A DNA stretch of 64,000 nt from Neelides folsomi. Its lineage: Eukaryota > Arthropoda > Collembola > Neelipleona > Neelidae. The stretch is from the NCBI GenBank assembly GCA_034687125.1, contig JAQGBZ010000223.1, positions 1-64,000 on the forward strand. The letters run 5' to 3'. A model generated the notes under the pieces. That model was not told the DNA's origin and made no database searches. It worked only from the letters and a program-made list of their open reading frames with translations. Both the position numbers and the translations under genes were made by a program. Positions 46,301-59,505 of the stretch are shown here, one piece after another (the first letter of the stretch is position 1; every line of letters begins with the position of its first letter).

Positions 46301-49300
46301 ACTGTGGAGGAATTTCCCTATTCAGGTGTGGAAGATATTTGGACATGTACGCCATCCGAGCACTGGAAAGTAAAATTCATTATTATTATAAATAAACAAT
46401 TAAATGCAGAAAAACGACATTGCCTCATTTAGGTGAATATGATTTTACTATAAATGACATACGAGTATTACATATATTATAATTACTTTCTATGTTAATG
46501 AATCATATTAAATCTAAAAAAATACATAATTCTAGCAATTTATCTCCAAGTTAAAATTTACTGATTAAACTACAATATCCAAGTCATTCACTGAATAAAT
46601 GAAAAGAAAATGTTGAAACAATTTCCCAAACTTTCAGACGTTTAATGTTCATGTTCCTATTAATTCGAATAAAATATAAAAATTGACTTACTAAAGTAAA
46701 ATTCTTCTAAATACATTAATGAATATTTTGAATATAGGTAATAATATATGTTAATTTTCAGCATTCTTCTGTATATAAGCTATTTAAGAAATGTTATGTG
46801 ATTACATGATTGGTAACGTGTAATGTTCTATATATCGCATATGAGCAATAAATCGTATTAGAATGTCGTGGCAGTGGGTTCTTTATGATCCTGAATTTCA
46901 TATTCAATGGCCCTTATTACGCCCTGGAAGCACCTCTCATTGAGATTCACATGCATCAAATAAATCATATTACTTAAACCAAGGTGAATTGCTGTCGTAA
47001 GGAAAGAGAAAGACTTTCATCGATATCTTTTAATGAAAACGGCTTCAACCTTAAGGGCCTTTCCGTATCTTCAAACTCACAATAGAATTTAGATCATAAA
47101 TTAAATGTTAGACGATATGAGTTCCACACCTTAATTTTTTCCATTTCTAGAATGAATCATATGAAAATAAATAATCGCAAATTCTCTCCAACCTGTTGAT
47201 CATCGGCGGAAGGATACGCGCTTTTCTATATTACTCTGCCGATCATACCCATTGTACGTAAAAAGTACCTTAATACATATGTAAAAACATACGCAATTGT
47301 TAATTGTAGCTATGCATATCTGGTATAATAACTATGTACGTATTTTAAGAAATATTGTACAAATATCAAACATTAGCTTTTTTCTACTTCATAGAATGGT
47401 TGAGTAAAAGGTTATGTCAAATTTTGTTGATTGTATGTATGTACTTCTGACACATGTACCATATAAGATATATGTATTAGTAGCATTATATTCATTCCTT
47501 ATCTTTTTCTTTATATCATGAGATCATGGGTACCTAGGCATACATTTAAAAAGTTATTAAGTATATATATATAGAAGATATTCTTTTTTAAATGTTTGCT
47601 TGTGATTGTGATGATAGATCATTTCACCTGAACATATTCCTTTGAAAACACAATTATCCTCATTAAACTGAATCTGATATGTTAATATGGTGAATGGGCA
47701 TTTTAAAAGTTATTCGATTCTTTTGTTAAATTTTAAAAATTTACATAGGATATGTAGTAGGTATTTCGTTATTGTCTCATTTAAAAACTTCCAGATGTAT
47801 TTCAATGTATTATACTCTATAATGGCCTAACCAGCAAACAATCAAATTAACAAGATATTTTAGTCCGAGTAACGAAAGCGTTGCGAGGGATTTGTGAGAT
47901 ACATGGAACTGAAATTAATAGGTACTTCCATACCCATGACAAGGACAAAGGTGAGCTCTTTAATCAAATGCTCATTAGTCATCACAATACAGGTAATGTA
48001 ATATACAACAATGAGTAATATGCATGCACAGGTTGACTCATTGTATGCAAAGCAAGTAAGGAGGAAAATAATAAAATCTTCGTTTAAACATCACCTGGTA
48101 ATTTGTCGACCCTTTACATCTACTATTTATTAGTGTTACCCTTCTTCAACGATTATATATATATATAAGTAATAAATGCATATGCGTCGTGTAATCTGAT
48201 AAATGGCTTATTATAAGTATTATTGAGTCGAGACTTCCATCCCCGCTTGTAAGAATTATCAGACAAATGACCAATTGATTATTGATTTGTTGGAAAGAGG
48301 AAATAAAAGCGATCTATGCCACCTTCATAAACTTAAGTTGACAAATGTTTAAGGAAACCGTTGAGCCTTCGCACTCACCAGTCAAATCTAAAAGCAGAGG
48401 TTCTTGAGGAATGGGCGGTGAGGTTCTTTGACACTCTCTTTCAATATTCATATTCATCTCAAAGGGAGGAGTTGTGGATCCACAATTCAACATTTTCATT
48501 ATTACCTGCTCCCCTTCAGCGACCTCAATTAATTCAAAATTGGCCTCAACGTAGTATTCCTCCAGAATCCACTTCTACTTCCTCACACTGGGAATAGACA
48601 GAGTATTGCAGAATGGTGATTTGACCACAATTACAATGGCCCTCACTCTCAAACCCAACCGACTACGTTCAAATAAATGGAGCAGATATAATGCTTATTT
48701 AATAATAATACAAATAACTACGTACAAGTATATTACCAATATGTTCAACAAGATGGTGTGACTGTAATTGGCAAACATTATGAATACCGTAGTATACCGA
48801 TATATGTAGCAGAAATTTCTAGTAGATAAATATCTTGACTACACGGACTCAAAAATCTTGTGAAATGTACGTAGTAAAGCATAACTAGGTACTATTTACT
48901 ACTATGTAATGTATATTGTAAATATAACATATATGATAACGCTTTCAATTCTAAAATTATAGGGTGAAGGATGTAAAAATATATTGGAAACTTAAGCTTC
49001 CATCAGGGGTTCACATTCAACAAGTGTCTTTATAAGAACGTTTTCAATTTTTCCACAGAAAGAGTTCCAAATGAGATTCAATTCTAGTTCGAAATGTGTA
49101 TTAAATCATTATAAATTCGTACTTTTATACAATTATGTCTTTAATAGCTTTCCAACAAGCTATTATATTTGCCAACTCTCAATAAGAATTTGTAAGAAGT
49201 TCGCAATAGATTTTTAAAAAATAAAAGAAGGAAAGTAAGTTAAGTGAATGAATTGAAGGTTTTGATCTTTGGGAATAATAGAGTCATTTTACAAAGGTGA

Positions 49301-52300
49301 GAAGTGATTATCGATAAATAAGTGCCTTGAGATGTAGATACAACATTTAGCTAGGTAAGGACTATATGTATGGTATGTATTACGTATGTAAAGTTCATAA
49401 TACATACAACATTGCCTCCATAACGTAAGTGCTTGAGCAACTCAACTTCATATTATACCTAAGTATGTATAGTGATGACTCACATTATTAATCAATTACA
49501 TCAATTTAAATACATCTGTAGGCGTACCAGATTAAAATATGAATTGCAAAGTTTTGATACCAAGAACATGAAAAGTCATCTTCCTCAGATAATTTAATAA
49601 GGACATAAGAATAAATCGAATATTTTTAAAACCAACCTTTTGTCAACATTTAATCTCAACATATGTACCTAGTAAATACATAGATTACATACATACCTAC
49701 TTATATTGTATGTAACATGCATTATTGAAAAAACAAAAGCTCGTGTGCAAAATCATATTTGAAATCGGTAATTACAAATAGAATTTCCTGCATGCTAATT
49801 AAGCCAGTAATATTTGATCAGAACAAAAAAACACGTTTAGTTAAGTGTCCAAAGTATTTATCTTCCTTGTGGGTTCTAAAGTGTTAAATTGACCGTGAAA
49901 AACCCCTTAAAAACAAAAGGTAAGATACTATTAATATAAAAAAACACATTTCCAATTATATGTAAATGCCGACACTGATAAAACTAAAAAAAATCCATAA
50001 ATATAAACAAAATCCTGCGTGTATCCGTATTTACATACTAATTTACTTATCGTTAGATATTTTATTGTATACTTATATTATATGTGTAAATCCACATTAA
50101 CTTTGTAAATTATCTAATGTACTTTACTCTATTATTATATGAGCCTTGCTGTTGTTTAAGAATTTGCAATACTTATGGTATATATGTAGGTATATAAGCA
50201 CATAGTATATTTTATGATGAATCCAATGTAATTGTCAAATTAAATTTAAAATATCAAAACACTTTCAATAAAATTATATGATGGGCAATTAAAAAGCGCA
50301 TCTTTACAGCTATAAAATATCTTTTAACACTTTCACACTTAAAGTTAGGGAAAGAGAATACATTTACTGTGAAATTATTATAGGGCTTAGCTGCATTCCT
50401 CTTCACAAATAATAATAATAATAGTAGTAGTACTCGAACATCGGTTAAATTTTCTTTTCATACTTTAACAATGAAAAGGCCCAGTACAAATAAGACTCAA
50501 AAAGGTAGTTTGAAAATACCGGAATTGATGTTCAAACAAGAAAGCGCATCATAGGTTTTACAAAAGTAGTAATAAGCTTAAGAATTTCCCAATCCATTTT
50601 TTGCTCTTGAATTTCACAGCTTTGGGGCTCAACAAATTAAATTTGGCTCAAAACATGGAAAGCGAAATGGGCGAGATTGAGGGAAAAGGACCAATGTTCC
50701 GATACAGAAGGGAAGGGTTGGTCAAGTTCAAAGTCCAAGTAAATATACATTTCCACGATAAGTGGAGTTTAGAGACAAATCCCTCATTCACTGCCCCTCA
50801 GAAAAACTCAAGTTCAAGTATGAAAAAATGGAACATTACTCAAAACAAATCCGTTTTCTACCCTTTCCGTATCAACCCTCAAGTCTACAATTTGCCGAGG
50901 AAGTTTGAAATTCATAATAAATGTCTTCGTGTGAGGAGTTGAGTTAAAAAATCCTAAGCCCTACTACCTATTTGTACACTTCATATAATGGACGTTCTTG
51001 TCCTATCTTTATCACTCCACTGAAATTTGAACCTTTAGAGAAAGAGAAGTTGAAGAGTTTTAATACTAAAGTAATGGGTGGCTTTGTAAAAGGCGGAAAG
51101 TGGTCGAAACCCAACCCTCATCTTTCCTTATCAAAAAAATTTAAAAAATGAAAAGGGGTGTAAAAACGAGTGGAAAATATCTTTCAATAGAACATTTTCT
51201 TAAAAGACTCCTCCTTTGTCTACAAATCCATATAGCTCGGGAAAGATTTATTGGGGCATATATAAATTGAAGGGTATAGGATCTAAAAGTCCTTTTAGAA
51301 TCTCGAAAAAATGATATACCCATCTGTATATTATGTGGCTACCTATATGCGATCTACATTAGTGATCCATGTTCTTTGGTGAACCTTCTCTGGGTCCAAT
51401 GACAGTTCCGGATGTTATAAGATGATGAGACTCATCTCTCATAACAGCTCCCTTCGGAATCCTTTTCTAAGGTCCCAAGACCCACGTCATTTTTCTCTCC
51501 GTCTTCTAAGGCGGGTATTTTTTTGTAGAGGAAGACGAAGGTAAGGAATCTGTTCCATCCACCTTCTCTCTCAACATCCCTTTTCCTTCCTGCAATAGAT
51601 GACTCACCGAAGAGGGACAAGGACATGGAAAAATTCCTTTGGAATAAATCACTCTACCTTCCCTTGCTGTCTGTCTGTACCTGTAAGTATAGGCAAACTC
51701 CCTTGCTCTAATTGACCCTCATAAAAACTCAAAATGAGAAACTTGGAACTCTTCATTACTTAAACTACAATAAATAGAATTAATTTTGAAAGGTTTCAGG
51801 CCTTTCTATTTCATTTTACCAGACAATTGAGAGTCTGCTGACAAAATTTAAAACTCATAAATACGCCATCAAACAACTATAGATAAAAATGAAAGCTTAA
51901 AACTTTTTCAATCAATTTAACAAACTTCCAAATATTACTGTTGGTGATAGATAAGATTTTAAACAAATGTGTTAGAACCTATCACATCACCACTTCATGA
52001 GTCGTATTTTATATTTCCTATGCCTTAGGTAAATACATACAATTACTAATCATTAGCTCTTAATTGGCGAACATACCTTGTAATAGAAAATTCACATTTC
52101 CTCACTACTTTTCTTCTGTCGTGAAAATTGGCAAGTTCTATAGTCCTATAAATGTAGTAGAAGGTCGAGAATGAGTTAGGTAACAGTTACATCCTTACAG
52201 TAAAAGAATGCGGTCTTGGGAACTTGTGTGAAATGGCCTATTATATTATTTGCTCTGGATATGGATGGCCGACTCTATTAATGATTCAGTATGATGTACG

Positions 52301-55300
52301 AAAGATGAGCTTGGGTATATTGATTATTACTCTCACTTAAGTGAACATCCATCCGTTCACATTTTATTGAAAAGATGAAGTACTGAAAAGACTGGAGGTT
52401 GCATAATTGAGAAAGCCTTTTTCGTTTCATCACAAGACCCCATTAAATGTATTTCTTTAATGAGTCCCTCAGATCATCTTTATTCGCTCCTCTTGAAAAC
52501 AGAATTCTCTTTCAGGTCCAATGGAAGGACAAGACGCATTAAAGGTATATAAAACATAATTGCAATGATTTCCTACTGACTTCACAATTCCTACCGTACA
52601 TGTGATAATGCAAAGTGGGAAATTAAATTCGGATTTTACTAATAAACATGTTAACCCAATTCAATTAAAATAGCATTTATTTTTTAAATGAGATTTTAAA
52701 GAAAATGAAGTTGAGAGAAAATTAAAAAAATATGACCATTTAAAAATATGTAGAAATATGAAGTCGGGAATATTGTTATAAAAAACACTTACATGCGAAT
52801 AATAACAATTATTCATTTAATACTTTCTTTTTACGACTTATCATCTTGGGTTATTGAAAGGATGACCATCGGCGGCCTCATTACTTCCACAATAAAATAT
52901 TAAATTAAAAGTGGAGAATGAGAGGTAATAATAATGAGAGTCGGAGGGAGTTGGTGAAATGAAATGAAAAGTCATGGAATTCTAATCGTCTCCTCCTCTT
53001 TCTTCTACCCTAAGCTAATTAATATCATTGTGATTGGAACTTCACATGAAAAGTTGGGATAATCAGAAGGTAAAATTTATTATTAAACTCACCTCAAATA
53101 AGGACTGCGGTAACTGCCTGGGTATTGCGAAGAAAACGTTAATGACATCATTTTCACCCTTTTAGCGTGGCACTCAAATTGCATTGAGTGGAAGGGGTCA
53201 AAGGAGTATTGCAATTATCTTAAATGCTCCCTTCACTCCGACTCCCTCATAGGGAATCTGATGATGAGAATATTAAAGAACTTTGAATAGAACCACCAAT
53301 TTCTTTTCAAATGACTTCACTTGCTCGTCATCGCCCTTCTTTTTCAACTTAACTCACATTGATGAGCCTCACTTTAAGTGAAAACAAATTTTGGGGGTTT
53401 CCGAAGGATTTTACTCGCCTTTGAGGTAATGCCTGTAACTCACTCAATAACTCAAATAATGTCAAATAAGTATCACCGAGATACAAACTCACATATATTG
53501 TATACAAACTCCTATATTAAACCAATTCCCGCTCCGGCTTACATAGACCTAATGTTTCAAATAAACCCCCTGTTTTACAAAATATTTTATAAATATATAA
53601 AATTATAAAATTTTCGTTTGCTGAGTAGTTTCTTAACTTTAACGAACGTATGAAAAATTAATTTTTGGTCAAATAGTTTCAACGAGCTCCCAACATGTCG
53701 GAAGAGATTGGGTGATGGTGAGAGACTGAAGAGTATTAAACCCCAAGACTTATTCCTCGTTTCCTCTTCAACCTTCGACAAGTGAAAGAAAGGGAGCTCG
53801 TATGTATTGAAGCGTATGAATATGCCAGGAGTTGAGCATGTGGCGTGGTAATGTGAGGACTGGGAGGACTCGGGGTTTTCACCTCCTGCCCAGCTGCTCT
53901 CCTTTGTGCTCTGTGGATTTAATAGGGGTCAAGCACACGACCAAAGCAAATGAAGAACCCCCATTTGTGGCATCCACCAAACAACCATTTAAATGCATTT
54001 GATGTCTTCCTCTCCCAGGAGAAATAAAAAATAATTTAGCCCATTTCCCTCTTCCCCAACTACAGTAAGAGGAAATTTGTCCTAATTTAAATATTAAAAG
54101 CACAGGGGTTATTTAATACAACTACCTTGAACTACACAAGGTCCATTAAAACTGTCGTTAAATCTTTCCCTCCCAATTTAATCCCACTACCCATTGTTGG
54201 CTTCGTACTTTGTACTTTCGACCAATTAACTTGAAGGAAGTACAAAAGAAGAAAAAGAACAACTCAAACCATATTATTTAATGAATACGTATTTAGCAGA
54301 GAATTCAATTTTTTATTATTTCGCAGGTCTTTCAATGTTAAACCAGCGGTGAAGAAGAAATGGCTAATTCCACTGCTTTGTTATACATATCTCTTCTAGT
54401 GGATACAGATTTGATGAGTGTCAATCAATGTTTTACTTTTTGCATTAAAAAATATAAAAAAATCAAATAATGAATTGGAACGTTGAACATGATCGGAAGA
54501 GGTGAAGTGGACAGGGGTATCAATAAGCTATCAACCTCTCTGGAATTTTATGAAGTTAGCAAAAAGCAAGATTCTTTGGCCTGTTGGAGGAAAAACTCTA
54601 TCCCCTGCAATGTATTCATTTCATTCATTTGCATAATTATTATATTCTAAGATGCTCTAAACTTGAATGAAGATAAATATCGATTTTATCACTTTTTAAC
54701 TTGTGATCAACAAAACATGCATATTATACACTCATTAGACTTCTTGAGGCGAACATGCGATCTGATACAATTCACACTCACTTTCTATGAAGACTATTAT
54801 ACATATTAACCATTGAGGTTGCATGTTTCTCCATAACACCTTTCAGGTACTTGTGAATGTGCATTATACTGTTAGTTAATATGTTTAAAGTATTTAATGA
54901 TAATGATTGAAGCTAATATATTTTCAATGACTTCTTTTCCTTACATATTTGGCCAATGCAATTAAAAGAGATGGAATAATTAGGAGGAATAAGGAAAGAT
55001 GATTAAAGCAAAAGTTCATCCGCCATTTCCTCACTTATGAATTCTTCAATGAGATTATCTCATCTCTTAATTGCCAAATGCTCACTTAATGATCCTCAAC
55101 GAAAAAATTGCAAAGTGACTTTCCTTAATCTTCCTCTTTCCTTTTTTTCTCCTTGCTTCTTGAACCGTGGCAAAGGTGAGGAAGAGCTATAAAACCATCT
55201 TAAAACTTGTTCTCTTATTTAAACAAACGATTTAACGAGATTTAAATGATCCATCGTTTAGAATTTAGATCGCGTAATTTAATAAATATTTTTATTACAT

Positions 55301-58300
55301 TTTGATAAGCAACATTTTGAAAATTCCTCAGTTTGAACTGTTTTGACTTTCCCTTGAGGTGAATGAATTCAACCAATTGAGAAGACTATCATATTCTAAA
55401 GGATGGAAATTTTGAATGTCTCTCCAATTTAAACAGTTATTTATAATCATTTAAGTTATTAATGCTCTAAAGGTTTTCAATATGCATGATCAACCGTCAT
55501 GGATTTGTTAAATATCATGCGGATAGATTCATTTATTGTTGGTTCAAATGAAGAATCATTCTAGACATGGAATTAATGAGCACCTGATTGTATGACTGTC
55601 TGTGGTAAGTTAAAGCTCATTTGGTCCCTTCTACATTGGCCTTTCCAAGGTACATTGTCTAAGGCATGGATGTCCTATTGATCCGATCCACATCTGCAGA
55701 TGAAGAACAAAGGGGAGTGGGAATTCCTACGGAGCCGTCGGCCATTGATGCATGTATTTGTTGAATAAATAGATTCAAATCATGTGCCTCTCCCAATTCA
55801 TGATGAGACCAGACGGAGGCATCTTAAGAAGAGAACCTGCGGAACCAACAACGTGAGGAAAACAATTTCATTTGTTCGGGCAGATGCTCACCAAGGCCCT
55901 GAAGGGACTCGGGAGAGACTTTCCATATGTCGGACACGTGCCATGGGAACATCTGCTGTGCCTTTAGCTCCTGCCCCACTACTTGTGAAAATGGAGTAAT
56001 TTAGGGGTTGATAACAGGAAGCTGGTCAATCTAAGAGGGGATGGGGAACTCCAGAAAGATAACTAAAGCATATACTTTATATGAGAAGAATATTAAAATG
56101 ATTGAATTTCATCCTCCGGATTTTCGTAGGCCAATTTACCTTCGCGTTAAGTAACAATTTCATGACATGGAAGCCGAGATAATCACCTCTTCCTTCTTTT
56201 ATTTCAATGCCGCAATTTGGGGAAATCTTTCCAGGCGTGAATACTGTTAATGATCCATATAGAATCTCCACTGTTCCTAATCTCTTTTAGCATTTTAAAA
56301 ATAATAAAAGAATGTTTCTTTTAGGTTGTAACAAAACATACATAAACACATGCATAATATATACGTAAAAGGTGTTTAGGATAGACATTTTACTCTACTT
56401 GCTTTAAACTTACATAATATATATACTATTGTACCTTATAATAATAGTAAGAAAGATGGCTGTAATTATGGTTAGTGAATATATTTGGTAGCTACCTAAA
56501 TGATATTTTAATTGAATTGAATTGAATTTATATGATAGATACATACGTAGTAGGTATCTACCTAGTATAGATAGTTATGGTACATAATTAAATATGCTGT
56601 AAAAATCAAGCTATATGGTTTCTTTTTACAATGAGTGTAATATATTACATGGATTCTTAAAGAATATAATTTCAAATTAAATTTATGCTTATCTTTTTGG
56701 AATATGAAATATCTTCAACTCTATTTCTATTTTGCGGCGTAGCAAATAATTAAATTAATTTTATTTATCAAATCAAGAAATCGATTTAATCTTTAAAATT
56801 AAAAGAAACCATGTGAGGTTATCATTATGACTTATGAGATACAATCCCCAGAGGCCGGAGAAAAAAGTTTGGAAAAGTAATCATTCGTGGGAAAGATTAA
56901 AATTGATTTTGGTTCTAAAGTAAAACTCCTGATGTTGGTTGAATCTCAGTCAGATAAAATAATAAATTAAATATGAAGGAGATGCAGAAATTACGAGTTT
57001 GATTTCTTCGAACAACTCGTTTGCCGTAATATCAGAATATGATTAAATAATAAAGACTCATCTGAGTTCATTGCAATCGACTTGAAACCTCAACCGATAC
57101 ACATAACAATTGAATAGATACGAAATGTATGTATTACTTATAAAATATATTGGATATTGGAATAAGGAATCAGAGTTGGAAGATTTACGCATTTGGCCTC
57201 ATCAATTTCATTAGCTCACCTTTGGATAATTGAGGAAGCTGAAATGGTTTCTGCACTAAAATGAGTTTGAGTCTGAGAGTCAGTGAACTGACTGGTATTT
57301 CAAATTCATTTAATATTTTCTCAAATTATTCCTCCAATTGATGATAATTTTTGAATTTGTTTAAGGTTTAGTATTTATGTGCCTAGGTATAGTAAATGGA
57401 AATAATGTTGGTTCGGACTTTTGGTTTAAAAGTTTCCACGATGGACAGTTGGGACAATTGACGAATGATTTAAAGAAAGGTCGAAGAACCATCTGAGTTT
57501 GTTCAGGGGCTAATATAAATTGCAATGTTTAGAACACTGGGATTGCAAAAACTCTTTAAAAAAGAGAAATGGTTCCCGAGGGCTCCGGAAGACTTGCATT
57601 GCATACACATCAGTAGGTCTGGTTTTATGAAGCATACAATAGCTCCTTACATTACATAAGGTCCCTCGTAGAAGGCAGAGCAATCAACTCATCTCTATTA
57701 AGTCACTCTAATCTCACTCACGTTCAAACAAAAGTCTTTCCATACTCAAAATCCACTGTCTTCTCTCAAGAGTTTCGTCATTCCGATTTTCGTGGAGTAG
57801 AATTGTAATTTATGGCCTCCTTATCTTCAGCATCAAATCTCGATTCGAGTCTTGTCTCAGCCGAGTATAAAAAAGGAAGGTTCAAGCCGAATATATCCTC
57901 AACTTATAAAGTTGATTGGCCACCTTCCTCAACCCGTCTCGCGTCTGCCAGACTCGTCTTTTTTCCTCTTTCATCAAACAAAATTGTCAAAGTACGAGTC
58001 ATTCAATTATCGACATTATCCATGTTTTCCTATCCTCTCAAACATCAATTTTTATGCAGTCTTTTGTAAATTTACTTTTTTAATTGGCACATTTTGCATA
58101 ATTGGAAACAATCCAATTTGCTCATCTTGGGAATTCTTAACGACTTGCAAATAAATATGTATAACGATAAGTACCATCGTTACAATATACCATGAACAGA
58201 ATAGTTTGACCACTTTAGGTAGCAAATTCAACAACCATTTAAGGCTCTACTACCTTATTATCTTCAAATATGCTCAAAGATTTAATTAGGAGAATACGAG

Positions 58301-59505
58301 CTAAATTAAATATTAATTTTGAAAAATTCCAAAGGTTCCTAACCTCTAATCCAACTACTAGTAGACATGGAGTAAGAGATCGTTTAACAGATCTAAAGGT
58401 AAAATTTGCACCTTTAACGAGCATAATTGCATATTTGTAATTGAGAAATGTCGCCATAACTTTTGATTTGATCCATCATGCATCGCCTCGCATTCAACAA
58501 GCAAATCTCGCGTAATTTCGAATTTAATCGTATAAAAGGTGGATGGCAATTTCCACAGACAACCATTTTCCTTCATCATTAAGTCGATTAAGGCTCGAGT
58601 TTTGGAGTTCCCATTCAATCTGACAAGACATCTAATTAATTCCATCATCCATCATCCTTATTTATCTCCTAATGCATAATTTCCCCATAAGATATAGCTA
58701 AATGACGGCTGGGTATGTCCACATGTTCCTATTACTAATAAAGTATAATATGGGCCTTATAAAGATCTGAACAGTAGGTTGTAAGGGAGATCATAATAAT
58801 AACAATAATAAGACTTACTGTGAGAAGCTACAATGCCCTCTTATATCACCCATGAAAAGAGTGCAGGGAAGATTAAAACGATTGTCTCGTTCTAATATTC
58901 ACAATGCCGCTAAGCCCATTCTTTCCCACTCAGTCTTCGAACATGATCTACCTATTAAACTTTTGCCCTCTCTTCACAGTCTCTTTTCTGACTCACAAGT
59001 AAGTTCGTTGAGAAGACATAAAGAGGAATTACTCTGGAGATTTCCCCAATTTAAAAATAGTTCATATTGTCTAGAAGAGCAATTAATGTAATTATCCTCA
59101 AATTTGACTCTCTCCTACTCAATCTTCCCTCGAGATTTTAATACTCCTTTTAGAGAGTGAAACTTCAAATTCGTCTTCAAATGGGACTCTTTTAAGGCAA
59201 AATATAATGAGTTTGGGAATAATTGATATTATACTATATTGACTACTTGCGATTATTAGATGAAGAACATATATCAATAAAACAATGAGTGAGATATTCT
59301 ATACGGCTCAATGGCTTGAAGAGATGAATATTACAAACATATAGTCATATTACTTATTGTTAGAAAAACATGAACCAAAGGCTTGTCGTTTGACTACAAA
59401 CTGCAATTTAAAAAAATTGAAGGATCCTTACCTTTCTCCATTCGAGTACTCATCAGCTGACGACGTGAGAAAATGACCAACAGTTCCAATTTCACCCTTC
59501 TCAAC
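22320..59505 (-). CDS. shroom: Shroom: ASD2-domain actin/Rock scaffold (5' partial, 10 exons)
   Basis: Exons, right to left: 59505-59432, 46362-46188, 44948-44698, 38673-38492, 32384-31803, 31626-31438, 30055-29890, 23926-23779, 23595-23323, 22595-22320 (2,316 nt, 771 aa visible; every junction agrees in phase). The last five exons form the ASD2 domain: CEELSRDLAKQLP, then KTSADYMEGLFP, SLYFTTSESKAKFL, the coiled coil with NEFDKFKLRVEEID and LLLGLSGRLARAENAL, and finally YEHFVKMKAKLIID with REIDDKIKLGDEQL. These match vertebrate and fly Shroom by eye. ASD2 binds Rho kinase and drives apical constriction of epithelial cells. The linkers are proline-rich (VPPPPLPRNP, DPLPPPPTP at 44.7-44.9 kb) and serine-rich (31.8-32.4 kb). 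No PDZ or ASD1 domain was found. The 59.4-kb exon rests on phase and splice sites only; an internal start at 46354 (MAYMSKYLP) is an alternative. Confidence 0.88.
23596..23778 (-). other. shroom: Short Shroom intron
   Basis: 183-bp AT-rich intron between two ASD2 exons. Together with the neighbouring 727-bp intron (22596-23322) it contains nothing else recognisable. Confidence 0.7.
23927..29889 (-). other. shroom: 6-kb Shroom intron
   Basis: Splits ASD2 between the SADYMEGLFP exon and the YFTTSESKAK exon. It contains the perfect hairpin at 24977-25059 and otherwise unassigned sequence that is less AT-rich than the intergenic DNA to its left. No nested gene could be supported on either strand. 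Confidence 0.6.
24977..25059. repeat. Perfect 38-bp inverted repeat with 7-nt loop
   Basis: Arms 24977-25014 and 25022-25059 are exact reverse complements, separated by CAACTTA. The left arm begins TACAAGGGTTATTCC. It lies in a Shroom intron. The stem size is in the range of a pre-miRNA, but exact pairing along the whole stem is unusual for a miRNA and fits better a young hairpin siRNA locus, a small foldback element or an artefact. Confidence 0.9.
30056..31437 (-). other. shroom: 1.4-kb Shroom intron
   Basis: Lies between the exon ending KLQTLL and the exon starting VPLPKHKTSAD. No repeat, RNA gene or nested coding frame is supported. Confidence 0.6.
34047..34532 (+). mobile_element. 486-bp non-autonomous Tc1/mariner element (MITE)
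   Basis: TA dinucleotides (34045-34046, 34533-34534) flank terminal inverted repeats of about 36 bp, starting near CAGAGTGGCCCAGAGATTG and followed by a T run. The interior keeps the last 40 codons of a mariner-type transposase (34290-34409), so it arose by internal deletion of a full element. Its end sequence is unlike that of the maT element at 3.3 kb, so it belongs to a different family. Confidence 0.88.
34290..34409 (+). pseudogene. C-terminal remnant of a Tc1/mariner transposase
   Basis: The frame reads (T-I-E-L)KDAISQAF, then VPVEMYKRACEAVEGRFQRC and a short tail, ending in TAA. The pattern of Lys-x-Ala-Ile, a helix with RACEAVEGRFQRC and a C-terminal Gly is the usual end of Tc1/mariner transposases. 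The catalytic core is missing. Confidence 0.75.
38674..44697 (-). other. shroom: 6-kb Shroom intron
   Basis: Contains a (GA)n microsatellite at 42471-42488 and a stretch at 41.5-42.8 kb that is stop-poor in several frames on both strands, including a 192-codon plus-strand frame (41558-42136). Nothing in it matches a family I know. Confidence 0.5.
42471..42488. repeat. (GA)n microsatellite
   Basis: Uninterrupted GA dinucleotides followed by a purine-rich tail (GGACGAGAG). Confidence 0.85.
48373..48564 (-). other. Possible unplaced minus-strand exon with an SH3-like start
   Basis: Read leftward, a frame of about 64 codons opens after an AAGTAG at about 48565 with K-W-I-L-E-E-Y-Y and continues through FELIEVAEGEQVIMKML and a proline-rich end (TSPPIPQEPLLLDLT). 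It ends at a consensus donor GTGAGT near 48372 in phase 1. The order of an aromatic start, acidic EL and a GE-x-V turn recalls the beginning of an SH3 domain, but the WW and PxxY parts are not seen. Phase 1 does not match the Shroom exon at 46.36 kb. It may be an alternative exon, part of a nested gene, or a relic. Confidence 0.25.
50409..50433. repeat. (AAT)n-(AGT)n compound microsatellite
   Basis: About four to five AAT units run directly into three AGT units. Confidence 0.8.

Larger units (their letters stand above)
46363..59431 (-). other. shroom: 13-kb region treated as one Shroom intron
   Basis: The exons at 46.3 and 59.4 kb share phase 2, so they can be joined directly. Inside lie an ambiguous SH3-like frame near 48.4-48.7 kb, a 43-codon frame at 46858-46991, ATAC/TATA-rich stretches (for example 47.2-47.6, 48.15 and 49.6-49.7 kb) and an AAT/AGT run at 50409-50433. 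No further exon could be proved; missing or alternative exons are possible in so long a span. Confidence 0.4.

Noticed and set aside
50601-50942. 113-codon plus-strand frame
   Set aside because: No motif, no splice partners and low-complexity residues; length is compatible with chance.
58358-58648. 96-codon minus-strand frame as a Shroom 5' exon
   Set aside because: No acceptor/donor pair in the phase needed by the 59.4- or 46.3-kb exons, and no similarity to Shroom.
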